Assembly (NCBI RefSeq): GCF_040548875.1
Contig: NZ_JBEPSJ010000003.1
Span: 355,872-419,871 of the forward strand
Length of the DNA stretch: 64,000 nt
DNA from: Conyzicola nivalis_A
GTDB taxonomy: Bacteria; Actinomycetota; Actinomycetes; Actinomycetales; Microbacteriaceae
Reading direction: 5' to 3'
The notes below the pieces were generated by a model. The model was not told the DNA's origin, did no database searches, and saw only the letters and a program-made list of their open reading frames with translations. Position numbers and translations under genes: made by a program. Shown one piece after another: positions 1 through 7,876 of the stretch (the first letter of the stretch is position 1; the number at the start of each line of letters is the position of its first letter).

Positions 1-1
1 C

Positions 2-208
2 GACGGCCCGGTGTTCGACGTGCTGCGCGACGCCTCCGCGCTCGAGTCGGCGAGCATCGAACTGCCGGCTCTCGTCGAGTGGCTGCTGCAGAACGCGGGC
101 TCGGACGCCGGTGTGCGTCGTGCACTGCTGCGGCTCGACGAGCAGGTGCCCGCCGACCGGCCCGCGGTCGGACAGACCGCGGCGGTGCCGTCGACGGTGG
201 CGTCGTGA
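2..208 (+). CDS. ABC transporter ATPase C-terminus, probably EcfA-type (5' partial)
   Basis: Only the last 68 codons lie in the window; the frame is open to the left edge. The tail begins with GPVFDVLRD, which resembles the segment following the H-loop in energy-coupling-factor ATPases (the gpP..vf.. region). No Walker motif is visible because the nucleotide-binding part is upstream. The stop TGA overlaps the GTG start of the EcfT-like gene by 4 nt (GTGA), so the two are translationally coupled. The ATPase assignment rests mainly on that partner. The substrate is unknown because no S component is in view. Confidence 0.6.
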   Translation, partial: DGPVFDVLRDASALESASIELPALVEWLLQNAGSDAGVRRALLRLDEQVPADRPAVGQTAAVPSTVAS

Positions 209-990
209 CCGTGACCGACTCGGCGCTCGCCCGACGCAATCCGACGGTCAAATTCGCGCTGTTGTTCGCGGTGTCGGTCGCTCTGCTGTTCGTGTTCGAC
301 CCGTTCACCTCGGCCGCCCTCTACGTGATCGCCCTGGTCGCGGTGATCGCGAGCAGCGGCATCCGGCCGAGGGCCTTGCTTCTCGGACACCTCCCCTTCG
401 TGGGCGTCGCCGTGGGACTCGTTCTCGTGAACGCCCTCAGCCGTCCGGGCGTGGAGGTCGTGAGGTTCGGTGTACTGCGCGTCACCGAGGAGGGTCTCGA
501 GGTGGGCGCCGCTCTCGGACTGCGCACGCTGGTGATCGGGGTGCTGTCGCTCGGCTTCATCGTCTCGACCGACGGCGTGCGGCTCATGACCAGCCTGCAC
601 GAGCATGCGCGCCTAGGACTGCGGGTGACTTATGCGGTGCTCGCCGGCTACCGCACGCTCGAGGAGCTGCCGCGGGAGTGGCAGCTGATCCGGCACGCGC
701 ACGCGGTGCGCGCCGGCGTGGATCGTCGCGGTCGGCCTCGAGGCGGGCTCGGCGCCTTCGGGCGGGCGGCGTTCGCGCTGCTCGTGGTGTCGCTGCGTCG
801 CGCGGAACGGCTCGCGATCGCGCTCGAGAGCCGCGGACTGGGACTGAGCCCACGCACGACGTGGCGGCCCGTGGCGTTGACCGCGACCGACGGGGTGTTC
901 GCGGCGGGGGTGATCGCGGTGGTGGGCGGGGTGATCACGGCGTCGGCCGCGTTCGGGGCGCTGCGCGGGGCGGAGGTGCTGGCGGGGTGA
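205..990 (+). CDS. ecfT: ECF transporter transmembrane component EcfT
   Basis: This 261-residue integral membrane protein would couple ATPase movement to a substrate-binding S protein in vitamin or metal uptake. Hydrophobic segments lie near residues 12-60 and 65-85, with one near 115-135 and one at the C-terminus. The cytoplasmic coupling region contains charged helices with the family's ARG-like signatures, here LRRAERLAIALESRGLG near residue 200. The start is GTG at 205, overlapping the preceding stop. The frame is open further upstream, but that part is a shadow of the ATPase. Family assignment is firm and substrate is not known. Confidence 0.85.
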   Translation: MTVTDSALARRNPTVKFALLFAVSVALLFVFDPFTSAALYVIALVAVIASSGIRPRALLLGHLPFVGVAVGLVLVNALSRPGVEVVRFGVLRVTEEGLEVGAALGLRTLVIGVLSLGFIVSTDGVRLMTSLHEHARLGLRVTYAVLAGYRTLEELPREWQLIRHAHAVRAGVDRRGRPRGGLGAFGRAAFALLVVSLRRAERLAIALESRGLGLSPRTTWRPVALTATDGVFAAGVIAVVGGVITASAAFGALRGAEVLAG

Positions 991-1002
991 GTGGCGCGGG
1001 CG

Positions 1003-2115
1003 CTACTCCAGCGCGCCTAGGAGGTTCGTAGCCACCGTGCCGTGGGCCGACTCGGGATCGCTCGGGTGGAACAGACCGGCGAGCGCGTCGCGGTACAGCC
1101 TCGAGAGCTCGGTCTCGGCGCCGTACGACGACCCGCCCGACACCCGGATGGCGGTCTCGACGACCGAGCGCGCGACATCCACCGATCGGGTCTTGGTGCC
1201 CACCAGCAGCCGGAACCACGCGGCCCCGTGATCGGCCAGCTCGTCGACGTCACGGGCGAGCCCCTCGATCTGCGGCGCGAGCGAGTCGAGCGCGATCGCC
1301 GCGTCGGCGAGCTGCCAGCGGATGTCGGGATCCTGCGAGTAGGCGAGCCCGGTCTTCAGCGACCGCCGCTTCCCGACGTTCTCGAGGGCCAGCTCGAGCG
1401 CGCGGTCGGCGATCCCCGCGTAGACCGACGAGATCAGCAGCAGGAAGTCGGCGAACAGCCCGAAGATGTACGGGTCGGCGACGGGGCCGACCGGGAGGAT
1501 CCGCGTGACCCGGGAGGGCTCGACGCGTGCACCGTCGAGCACGGTCGTGAAGCTCTGCGTCGCGCGCATGCCGAGCGGGTTCCAGTCGCCGACGGCGCGG
1601 TGGCCCGGGGCGTCGCGCGTGAGCACGCCGTGCACGAGTCGCGGCTCCGAGGCATCCGTGTCGTCCCGTCCGAAGATCGCGAGACGTGTCCAGGCCGGAG
1701 ACAGCGAGGTGAAGATCTTGGTGCCGGTGAACAGGTACGAGCCGTCGGGCTGAGGCACCGCCGCGGTGCGCGAGTCGAACATCACCTGGTCGTTGCCCGC
1801 CTCGCTGTTGCCGAACGCGAAGAGCTCTCCGGCGGCGGCGTCGTCGAGGATCCAGTCGAGCGACGGGTCGCCGCGCTCGCGCAGCACCCGCGCGATGCCC
1901 ACGACCACGAGGTGCATGTTGATTCCGAGCGCGGTCGCCGGGGCGTGGGCCGCGAGCAGCCGCTGGTCGCGGGCCACCTCGAGCAGCGGCCGGGACTCGA
2001 GATAGCCGGCGGCGCGCAGGTCGTCGAGGTCGTCGGCGAAGAAGGCGTTGTCGCGGTCATACCCGGCGGCGCGGGAGCGGATGCGGGCGAGCAGGTCGGC
2101 GTCGAGTACTGTCAC
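1003..2115 (-). CDS. Acyl-CoA dehydrogenase family flavoprotein
   Basis: This 370-residue protein has an ACAD fold: an N-terminal helical domain, a middle beta domain with FGNSEAGND and GTKIFTSLSPAWTRL (FAD/substrate contact region near 105-150), and a C-terminal helical domain with SGGSSYGAETELSRLYRD near 330. It starts with GTG at 2115. It resembles the branch that includes DszC- or HpaH-like flavin monooxygenases as well as true dehydrogenases, so the reaction cannot be fixed from sequence. It is convergent with ecfT, with 12 bp between stops and no hairpin. No neighbour suggests a fatty-acid pathway. Confidence 0.75.
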   Translation of the reverse strand: MTVLDADLLARIRSRAAGYDRDNAFFADDLDDLRAAGYLESRPLLEVARDQRLLAAHAPATALGINMHLVVVGIARVLRERGDPSLDWILDDAAAGELFAFGNSEAGNDQVMFDSRTAAVPQPDGSYLFTGTKIFTSLSPAWTRLAIFGRDDTDASEPRLVHGVLTRDAPGHRAVGDWNPLGMRATQSFTTVLDGARVEPSRVTRILPVGPVADPYIFGLFADFLLLISSVYAGIADRALELALENVGKRRSLKTGLAYSQDPDIRWQLADAAIALDSLAPQIEGLARDVDELADHGAAWFRLLVGTKTRSVDVARSVVETAIRVSGGSSYGAETELSRLYRDALAGLFHPSDPESAHGTVATNLLGALE

Positions 2116-2190
2116 CCGTCCAAACTACGCCCCCTGTTGTGCGGAGAGCCGTTACGCGGCGGGCTGTGTGCGCCGAGCCGTTGTGCGGAG

Positions 2191-2256
2191 AGCTGTTGCT
2201 AGGCGAGCCGGGCTCAGGCGGCGAGCTGTTGCTAGGCGAGCCGGGCTCAGGCGGCG
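2191..2256. repeat. 33-bp perfect tandem duplication at the 3' end of panE
   Basis: Two identical 33-bp units occupy 2191-2223 and 2224-2256. Each contains a TCA that reads as the stop TGA on the minus strand, so the second unit carries the panE stop (2247-2249) and the first carries an untranslated copy of the last codons plus the stop. This looks like a slippage duplication with no effect on the protein length. Confidence 0.85.
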
Positions 2257-3197
2257 AGCGAGACCGCGTGAACGGCGGAACGGTCGCGGGGGTCGAGCGC
2301 GTCGATGAGCCCGTGCACCATGCGCAGCATCGGTACCGCCAGCCCGTGACGATCGGCTGCCGCGATGACCGCGCCCGTGAGGTAGTCGTGCTCGAGGGCG
2401 CGGCCGGCACGGCGGTCGAGCAGCATCGAGGTGGCGCCGGCGCGCGGGAGCGAGTCCATGTGGTCGAGGATGAGCGCGGCGGAACCCTCGGGCATCACGG
2501 CGCCCTCGGCCCTGGCCACCTCGACGGCCTCGGCCAGAAGCGCCCGCACGAGCGGGCGCACGCCGGCGTCGGCGGTGATCTCCATCGTGCTGTCGGTGAG
2601 CGCGGTCACGGTGTTGAGTGCCGCGTTGATCACGAGCTTGTTCCACGACTCGGTGACGAAGTCGTCGACGACGCGCACGTCGACGCTCTCACCGAACAGG
2701 GCGGCGAAACGCACGGATGCGGGGGCTCCCCCGATCGCGACGGCACCGCGTCTGCGACAGACCACGAGATTGCCGCCGACCTTCTCGGCCGCGATATAGA
2801 CGACTCCGGGCACCACCTGAGTCGCTGCGACCCACTCGCTCACACGTTCGGCGTGGCCGATGCCGTTCTGCAGAACGACGACGGTCGTCTGCGGGCCGAC
2901 GAGCGCGTCGAGCCACGGCCCGATCGCCGAGGTGTCCTGTGCTTTGACGGTGACGACGACCCAGTCGACCGGGGTGAGGCCCTCGGGAGATCCGGCGACG
3001 GCCGCATCCACCCGATGAGTGAGGGTGCCCAGCTGGATCGACATCGGCTCGACGGAGTCGCGGCGGCACAGAGTGACGGCCGCCCGCTCGCTGAGCGCGT
3101 CGGCCACGACGGTGCCGATCGCGCCGACTCCCACGATCGCGACCGTGGGCCGTGGGCCCGAATCGGTCGAGACGAGGAGGTGGGGAAAGTCGGTCAT
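2247..3197 (-). CDS. panE: 2-dehydropantoate 2-reductase (ketopantoate reductase family)
   Basis: The 316-residue protein would reduce ketopantoate to pantoate with NADPH in coenzyme A synthesis. The N-terminus has the Rossmann motif VAIVGVGAIGTVVA (GxGxxG, residues 19-32). The ApbA C-terminal domain has the ESWNKLVINAALNTVTALT signature near 185-205 with the catalytic Lys, and a second conserved stretch near 240-280. The N-terminal 15 residues before the Rossmann strand are longer than usual. It is divergent from an Lrp/AsnC regulator across 100 bp with a repeated TGCGCA motif, so regulation by that protein is likely. A paralogous non-biosynthetic role is possible because no panB or panC is nearby. 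Confidence 0.8.
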   Translation of the reverse strand: MTDFPHLLVSTDSGPRPTVAIVGVGAIGTVVADALSERAAVTLCRRDSVEPMSIQLGTLTHRVDAAVAGSPEGLTPVDWVVVTVKAQDTSAIGPWLDALVGPQTTVVVLQNGIGHAERVSEWVAATQVVPGVVYIAAEKVGGNLVVCRRRGAVAIGGAPASVRFAALFGESVDVRVVDDFVTESWNKLVINAALNTVTALTDSTMEITADAGVRPLVRALLAEAVEVARAEGAVMPEGSAALILDHMDSLPRAGATSMLLDRRAGRALEHDYLTGAVIAAADRHGLAVPMLRMVHGLIDALDPRDRSAVHAVSLAA

Positions 3198-3216
3198 GGC
3201 TCAAGTTTCCGGATCG

Positions 3217-3263
3217 TGCGCATGGTGCGCAACACGGTTCGTCTCGCCTGCGCACGGTGCGCA
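3217..3263. promoter_or_regulatory. Operator-like array: four TGCGCA boxes between panE and lrp
   Basis: TGCGCA, itself palindromic, occurs at 3217-3222 and 3226-3231, and again at 3249-3254 and 3258-3263. The two pairs have the same architecture, TGCGCA-NGG-TGCGCA, and repeat with a 32-bp period, about three helical turns. The array lies between two divergent genes, one of which is a DNA-binding Lrp/AsnC protein. Lrp-family octamers bind phased repeats, so an operator for that protein is the natural inference. Confidence 0.6.
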
Positions 3264-3297
3264 TCGTGCTGACGGATACGCGGCGCTACGATGCACT

Positions 3298-3777
3298 ATG
3301 CCCAATCTCGATGCGACCGACGCGCGAATCCTCCTCGCTCTCGACGAGGAGCCGGATGCCACGACCCTGTCACTCTCGCGAGCCCTCGGCATCGCGCGCA
3401 ACACCGTGCACGCGCGGCTGCGCAAGCTGGCCGAGCGCGAGCTGCTCGGCCGGCCGAGCCAGCGGGTCAGTCCGGCGTCGCTCGGCTACTCGCTGACCGC
3501 GTTCCTGCGCCTGTCGATCTCGCAGAGCTCGACGAACTCGACCTTCGAGGCGCTGGCGCGCATTCCCGAGATCACCGAGGTGCTCGCGATCACCGGAGAC
3601 GGCGACCTGCAGGCGCGTGTCGTAGCGCGCGACCCGGCGCACCTCTACCTGATCACCACCGCGATCCTCGACATCGACGGCGTCACCCGGTCGAGCACCG
3701 CGCTGGCGATGGCCGAGATCATCCCGTCGAGGATGGGCCCGCTGCTCGAGCGGCACGCGGCGGCCGGCCGGCCCTAG
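3298..3777 (+). CDS. Lrp/AsnC family transcriptional regulator
   Basis: The 159-residue protein has an N-terminal winged helix (LDATDARILLALDEEP, recognition helix IARNTVHARLRKLAERELL, residues 3-45) and a C-terminal RAM effector domain with the ITEVLAITGDGDLQARVVARD segment. It belongs to the feast/famine group that responds to amino acids or similar small molecules. The start ATG at 3298 matches the family N-terminus; no good ribosome site precedes it. Its stop overlaps the stop of the convergent response-regulator gene by 4 nt. The adjacent panE is the obvious candidate target. Confidence 0.85.
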   Translation: MPNLDATDARILLALDEEPDATTLSLSRALGIARNTVHARLRKLAERELLGRPSQRVSPASLGYSLTAFLRLSISQSSTNSTFEALARIPEITEVLAITGDGDLQARVVARDPAHLYLITTAILDIDGVTRSSTALAMAEIIPSRMGPLLERHAAAGRP

Positions 3778-4556
3778 CGCGGCCGGTATTCGTACTCGGG
3801 GCGGCCCGGGGTGCCGTAGCGCGGCGCCCGTTCGAGCAGTCCGACGGCGGCGAGGTGCTCGAGGTACCGGCGGGCGGTGACGCGCGCCATCTCGAGGGCG
3901 GCACTCACCTCGCCCGCCGACAGCGGCGACGGGCTGGCGCGCACCGCGGCGATCACGGCCTCGAGGGTGTCGGACGAGAGCCCCTTCTCGAGCTGCACCT
4001 GCCCGGGCGTGCGCAGGCTCGCGAACGAGGCATCCACCTCGCTCTGCGTCGCCAGTTCCTCCGTGCGGTGCAGGCTCGCCCGAAATCCGCGGTAGTTCTC
4101 GAGCTTGTCGGCGAAGGTCGCGAACGTGAACGGCTTGATGAGATACAGCACGATGCCGAGAGATACGGATGCTCGTACGACCGCGACATCGCGCACCGCG
4201 GTGATCGCGATCACGTCGACCTCGAGCCCCGACGAGCGGATGCGCCGGCACAGGTCGAGCCCGTGGATGTCGGGGAGGTTCATGTCGAGCAGCACGAGGT
4301 CGATCGTGCTCGTCGGGGATTCGGCGGCCGCCGTGCCGCCGGCGCCGGCGCCCGTGCCCGCGTCTGTGCCCGCACCTGCACCCGCACCCGGGCCCGGGCC
4401 CACCGTCGAGTCGCGCAGCAGGCGGAGCGCCTCGCGTCCGTTCGCGGCGATACCCGCCACCTCGAAGCCGGGGATGCGGCGAAGGTACTCGGCGTGGGCC
4501 TCGGCCGTGATCGACTCGTCGTCGATCACGAGCACCCGGATCGGCGTCTCGCTCAC
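3774..4556 (-). CDS. CitB/DcuR-type response regulator
   Basis: The 260-residue protein has a receiver domain (VLVIDDES acidic pocket near residue 13, phospho-acceptor in LVLLDMNLPD, conserved Lys in LIKPFTF) and a C-terminal winged helix typical of CitT/CitB regulators (SAGEVSAALEMARVTARRYLEHL). A run of Gly/Ala/Pro/Thr of about 30 residues (roughly 52-82) is inserted between helix 2 and strand 3 of the receiver, which is unusual. It starts with GTG, overlapping the kinase stop by 4 nt (GTGA). It probably controls the dicarboxylate symporter divergent from the kinase. Confidence 0.85.
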   Translation of the reverse strand: MSETPIRVLVIDDESITAEAHAEYLRRIPGFEVAGIAANGREALRLLRDSTVGPGPGAGAGAGTDAGTGAGAGGTAAAESPTSTIDLVLLDMNLPDIHGLDLCRRIRSSGLEVDVIAITAVRDVAVVRASVSLGIVLYLIKPFTFATFADKLENYRGFRASLHRTEELATQSEVDASFASLRTPGQVQLEKGLSSDTLEAVIAAVRASPSPLSAGEVSAALEMARVTARRYLEHLAAVGLLERAPRYGTPGRPEYEYRPR

Positions 4557-6367
4557 GACGTCGCCCCGGTCTGCCGGGCCGCGGACGGCGGGGGCTGCTG
4601 GGACGCGGGCGACGACGCGGGCCCGGGCACCGACGCGGGCCCGGGCACCGACGCGGGCTGGGGCGACGATGCAGTCTCTGGCGCGCGCGCCGACTCCGGC
4701 ACCGGCACGCGCACCGTCACGACGGCCCCGGGCGCGTTGACCACCGAGATCTCTCCGCCCAGCCGCCGCACGGCCTGGCCGACGAGGGCGAGACCGATGC
4801 CGCGACCGTCGAGACCCGCGCGCTTGGTCGAGAAGCCGCGCTGGAAGGCCAGGTCGACGTCGGCGAAACCCGGGCCGTTGTCCTCGACGCGGAAGAGGGT
4901 CTGGCCGGCGTCCCGTTCGATCGCCACGGTGACCCGGGGCGCGTCGATCGCCGCCGCGTCGAAGTCGGGGGTGACGGCATCCATCGCGTTGTCCACCAGG
5001 TTGCCGACGATCGTCACGAGGTCGCTCGAGGCGAGGCCGAGCGCGCCGAGGTCGTCGGAGATCTCGATCCGCAGGTCGATGCCGCGCTCCCCCGCCTGCG
5101 CCGACTTGCCGAGCAGCAACGCCGAGAGCACCGGCTCGTTCATCGAGCCGAGGAGCGAGTCGGCGAGCTCCTGCCCGACGTCGAGCTCGTTCGCGGCGAA
5201 GCGGATCGCCTCGTCGCCGCGTCCCAGCTCGATGAGCGCGACGATGGTGTGCAGCCGGTTGGAGAACTCGTGCGTCTGCGAGCGCAACGCGTCAGACAGC
5301 GTGCGCATCGTCTGCAGCTCGCCGGCCAGGTTCTGCAGGTCGGTGTGGTCGCGCAGCGTCGTCACGGTGCCGAGGATGCGCGCCTCCTCCGGCGAGACCG
5401 TGACCTCCTGGTTGACCACGAGCACGTGGGTCTCCGTGACGTAGACCTCGTCGACGGCGCGTTCGCCGCTCGCGAGCAGCTCGCCGAGCGGACCGGGCAG
5501 GTCGAGGCTCGCGACCGGCACCGGCTCACTCGAGCGTTCGAACGGCAGGCCCAGCAGCTCGGCGGCCTGATCGTTATAGAGCAGCAGACGCCCGTGTCCG
5601 TCGACGAGAACCAGCCCCTCGCGCACCGAGTGCAGCACCCCCTCGTAGTAGCCGAACATGCCGCTCATCTCCTCCGCGCCGCGACCCCAGGTCACCCGTC
5701 GCAGGTAGCGGCTGAGCAGCCAGGCCGCGAACGCGCCGACGACGATCGTGAGCAGCGCGGCCGCGAAGACGATGGCCAGCCGACCGGCGAGCGCAGCCGA
5801 GATGTTGTCGACGGTGACCCCGGCGGCCACGACAGCGACGATCTCCCCCGAGCCGTTCGACCCCGAGGCATCCGTGCCCGAGGCATCCGACCCCGGCGCA
5901 TCCGTGCCCGAGCCGTCCGTGCCGGCATCGGCGAACACCGGCACGACAGCGCGCACGGAGGGCCCGAGGGTGCCCGCGTAGGTCTCGGTGAACGACTCTC
6001 CATCGAGCGCGGGGGTCACCGTGCCCAGGAACGGCTTGCCGATCTGGTCGGGATCCGGGTGCGTGAACCGCGTGCGGTCGGGCGCCATGATCGTGACGAA
6101 GTCGGTGTCGGTCTCGCGCATGAGGTCGAGGGCGTACGGCTCGAGCAGTGCGCTCGGATCGTCGGATGCCACGGCCTCGGCCACGAACGGATTGGCCGCG
6201 ATCGAGGCGGCCAGGGTCAGGCTCTTCGAGGCGGCCTCCGCGTCGACGTCGTTGCGCGCATCCACGAACAGCCACACCGTGGCGATCGTGGTGAGCACGG
6301 CGATGAAGGCGACCTGCAATACGAGGAGGCGAGCGGCGATGCTCCAGCCCCGAATCATCCGGCCCAT
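4553..6367 (-). CDS. CitA/DcuS-type sensor histidine kinase
   Basis: The 604-residue membrane kinase has one transmembrane helix near residues 8-28, an extracytoplasmic PAS-like sensor (about 35-165), a second membrane helix near 175-200 and a cytoplasmic PAS. The phospho-acceptor is His366 in QTHEFSNRLHT, followed by an HATPase domain (NLVDNAMDAV, VEDNGPGF, GRGIGLALV). Such kinases sense external citrate or C4-dicarboxylates. The sensor carries a Gly/Ser/Asp/Thr-rich insertion and the C-terminus has a long Pro/Ala/Ser tail. ATG at 6367 was chosen because upstream codons are not kinase-like and contain no other good start. It is operonic with the regulator. Confidence 0.85.
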   Translation of the reverse strand: MGRMIRGWSIAARLLVLQVAFIAVLTTIATVWLFVDARNDVDAEAASKSLTLAASIAANPFVAEAVASDDPSALLEPYALDLMRETDTDFVTIMAPDRTRFTHPDPDQIGKPFLGTVTPALDGESFTETYAGTLGPSVRAVVPVFADAGTDGSGTDAPGSDASGTDASGSNGSGEIVAVVAAGVTVDNISAALAGRLAIVFAAALLTIVVGAFAAWLLSRYLRRVTWGRGAEEMSGMFGYYEGVLHSVREGLVLVDGHGRLLLYNDQAAELLGLPFERSSEPVPVASLDLPGPLGELLASGERAVDEVYVTETHVLVVNQEVTVSPEEARILGTVTTLRDHTDLQNLAGELQTMRTLSDALRSQTHEFSNRLHTIVALIELGRGDEAIRFAANELDVGQELADSLLGSMNEPVLSALLLGKSAQAGERGIDLRIEISDDLGALGLASSDLVTIVGNLVDNAMDAVTPDFDAAAIDAPRVTVAIERDAGQTLFRVEDNGPGFADVDLAFQRGFSTKRAGLDGRGIGLALVGQAVRRLGGEISVVNAPGAVVTVRVPVPESARAPETASSPQPASVPGPASVPGPASSPASQQPPPSAARQTGATS

Positions 6368-6480
6368 AGGAACAGTATGAACGCAACCTTCCCGGCCCGG
6401 GCGGCGCGAACGATGCTGGGGCAACCAACGTAAGCGCCGTCCACAAAGCAGTGGCGGCCCGGGAGACCAAGGGAAGACCG

Positions 6481-7872
6481 ATGGCAACGACGCAGACGGT
6501 ACCGAAGAAGAAGATCGACAAGACGCACTGGCTCTACATCGCGGTGATCATCGCCGTCGCCGCGGGAATAACCGTCGGCCTCGTGTTCCCGGAGTTCGCG
6601 AAGGGGCTCAAACCGATCGGCACCGGCTTCGTCTCGCTGATCAGCATGATGATCGCGCCGATCATCTTCTGCACGATCGCGCTCGGCGTCGGATCGATCG
6701 CCAAGGCCGCCACGGTCGGCAAAGTCGGCGGGCTCGCGCTCGGCTACTTCATCGTGATGTCGACGTTCGCGCTCGGCATCGGCCTCGTCGTGGGAAACAT
6801 CATCCACCCGGGCGAGGGCCTCAACATCAGCGGGGCGAGCTACGACACGTCGGACCTCGAGCCTGCGTCGACGACCGACTTCCTGCTCGGAATCATCCCC
6901 GAGACGCTGTTCTCGTCGCTCACCGCCGGCAGCATCCTGCAGACCCTGTTCGTCGCGCTCATCGTCGGCTTCGCGCTGCAGAAGATGGGCTCGAAGGGCA
7001 AGCCGATCCTGGGCGCCATCCGCCAGCTGCAGGTTCTCGTGTTCCGCATCCTCGCGATGATCATGTGGATCGCCCCTCTCGGCGCGTTCGGCGCGATCGC
7101 GGCGGTCGTCGGCGAGACGGGTGTCGGCGCGCTCGTCGCCCTCGGAACCCTCATGATCGCCTTCTACATCACCTGCGCGCTGTTCGTCGTGGTGATCCTG
7201 GGCGGGCTGCTCAAGCTCGTCACCGGCGTGAACATCTTCCGGATGATGCGCTACCTCGGACGCGAGTACCTTCTCATCGTGTCGACCTCGTCGAGCGAGG
7301 TCGCGCTGCCCCGCCTGATCGCGAAGATGGAGCACCTCGGCGTCTCCAAGCCCGTCGTGGGCATCACCGTTCCCACGGGATACTCGTTCAACCTCGACGG
7401 CACCGCGATCTACCTCACGATGGCGTCGCTCTTCATCGCCAGCGCCATGGGGACGCCGCTCGCGCTCGGCGAGCAGATCTCGCTGCTGCTGTTCATGATG
7501 ATCGCGTCGAAGGGTGCCGCCGGGGTCACCGGCGCCGGCATCGCGACGCTCGCCGGCGGACTGCAGGCGCACCGCCCCGACCTCGTCGACGGGGTGGGCG
7601 TGATCGTGGGCATCGACCGGTTCATGTCGGAGGCGCGTGCGCTCACCAACTTCACCGGCAACGCCGTGGCCACGATCCTCATCGGAACGTGGACCAAGGA
7701 GATCGACAAGAACCAGGTCGAGCGGGTTCTGTCGCGCGAACTGCCGTTCGACGAGTCGACGATGAGCGTCGACGACCACATGAGCGACGACGAGCGTGCG
7801 TACGCGGAGCGCGTCTCCACCGAGGAGATCACGGCGATCGTCGAGGGCGAGCGGGCCGCGGCGAAGAAGTAG
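6481..7872 (+). CDS. dctA: Dicarboxylate/amino acid:cation symporter (DAACS family)
   Basis: The 463-residue carrier imports C4-dicarboxylates or acidic amino acids with Na+ or H+. It shows the family's two re-entrant loops: STSSSEVALPRLIAKME (serine-rich HP1 near residue 270) and VTGAGIATLAGG in HP2. The conserved NLDGTAIYLTMASLFIA and DRFMSEARALTNFTGNAVAT segments are also present. ATG at 6481 is preceded by AAGGGA at 6469-6474; an upstream in-frame GTG is less likely. The gene is divergent from the CitA-type kinase, the standard arrangement for substrate-induced uptake. Exact substrate is not resolved. Confidence 0.88.
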   Translation: MATTQTVPKKKIDKTHWLYIAVIIAVAAGITVGLVFPEFAKGLKPIGTGFVSLISMMIAPIIFCTIALGVGSIAKAATVGKVGGLALGYFIVMSTFALGIGLVVGNIIHPGEGLNISGASYDTSDLEPASTTDFLLGIIPETLFSSLTAGSILQTLFVALIVGFALQKMGSKGKPILGAIRQLQVLVFRILAMIMWIAPLGAFGAIAAVVGETGVGALVALGTLMIAFYITCALFVVVILGGLLKLVTGVNIFRMMRYLGREYLLIVSTSSSEVALPRLIAKMEHLGVSKPVVGITVPTGYSFNLDGTAIYLTMASLFIASAMGTPLALGEQISLLLFMMIASKGAAGVTGAGIATLAGGLQAHRPDLVDGVGVIVGIDRFMSEARALTNFTGNAVATILIGTWTKEIDKNQVERVLSRELPFDESTMSVDDHMSDDERAYAERVSTEEITAIVEGERAAAKK

Positions 7873-7876
7873 GCCT

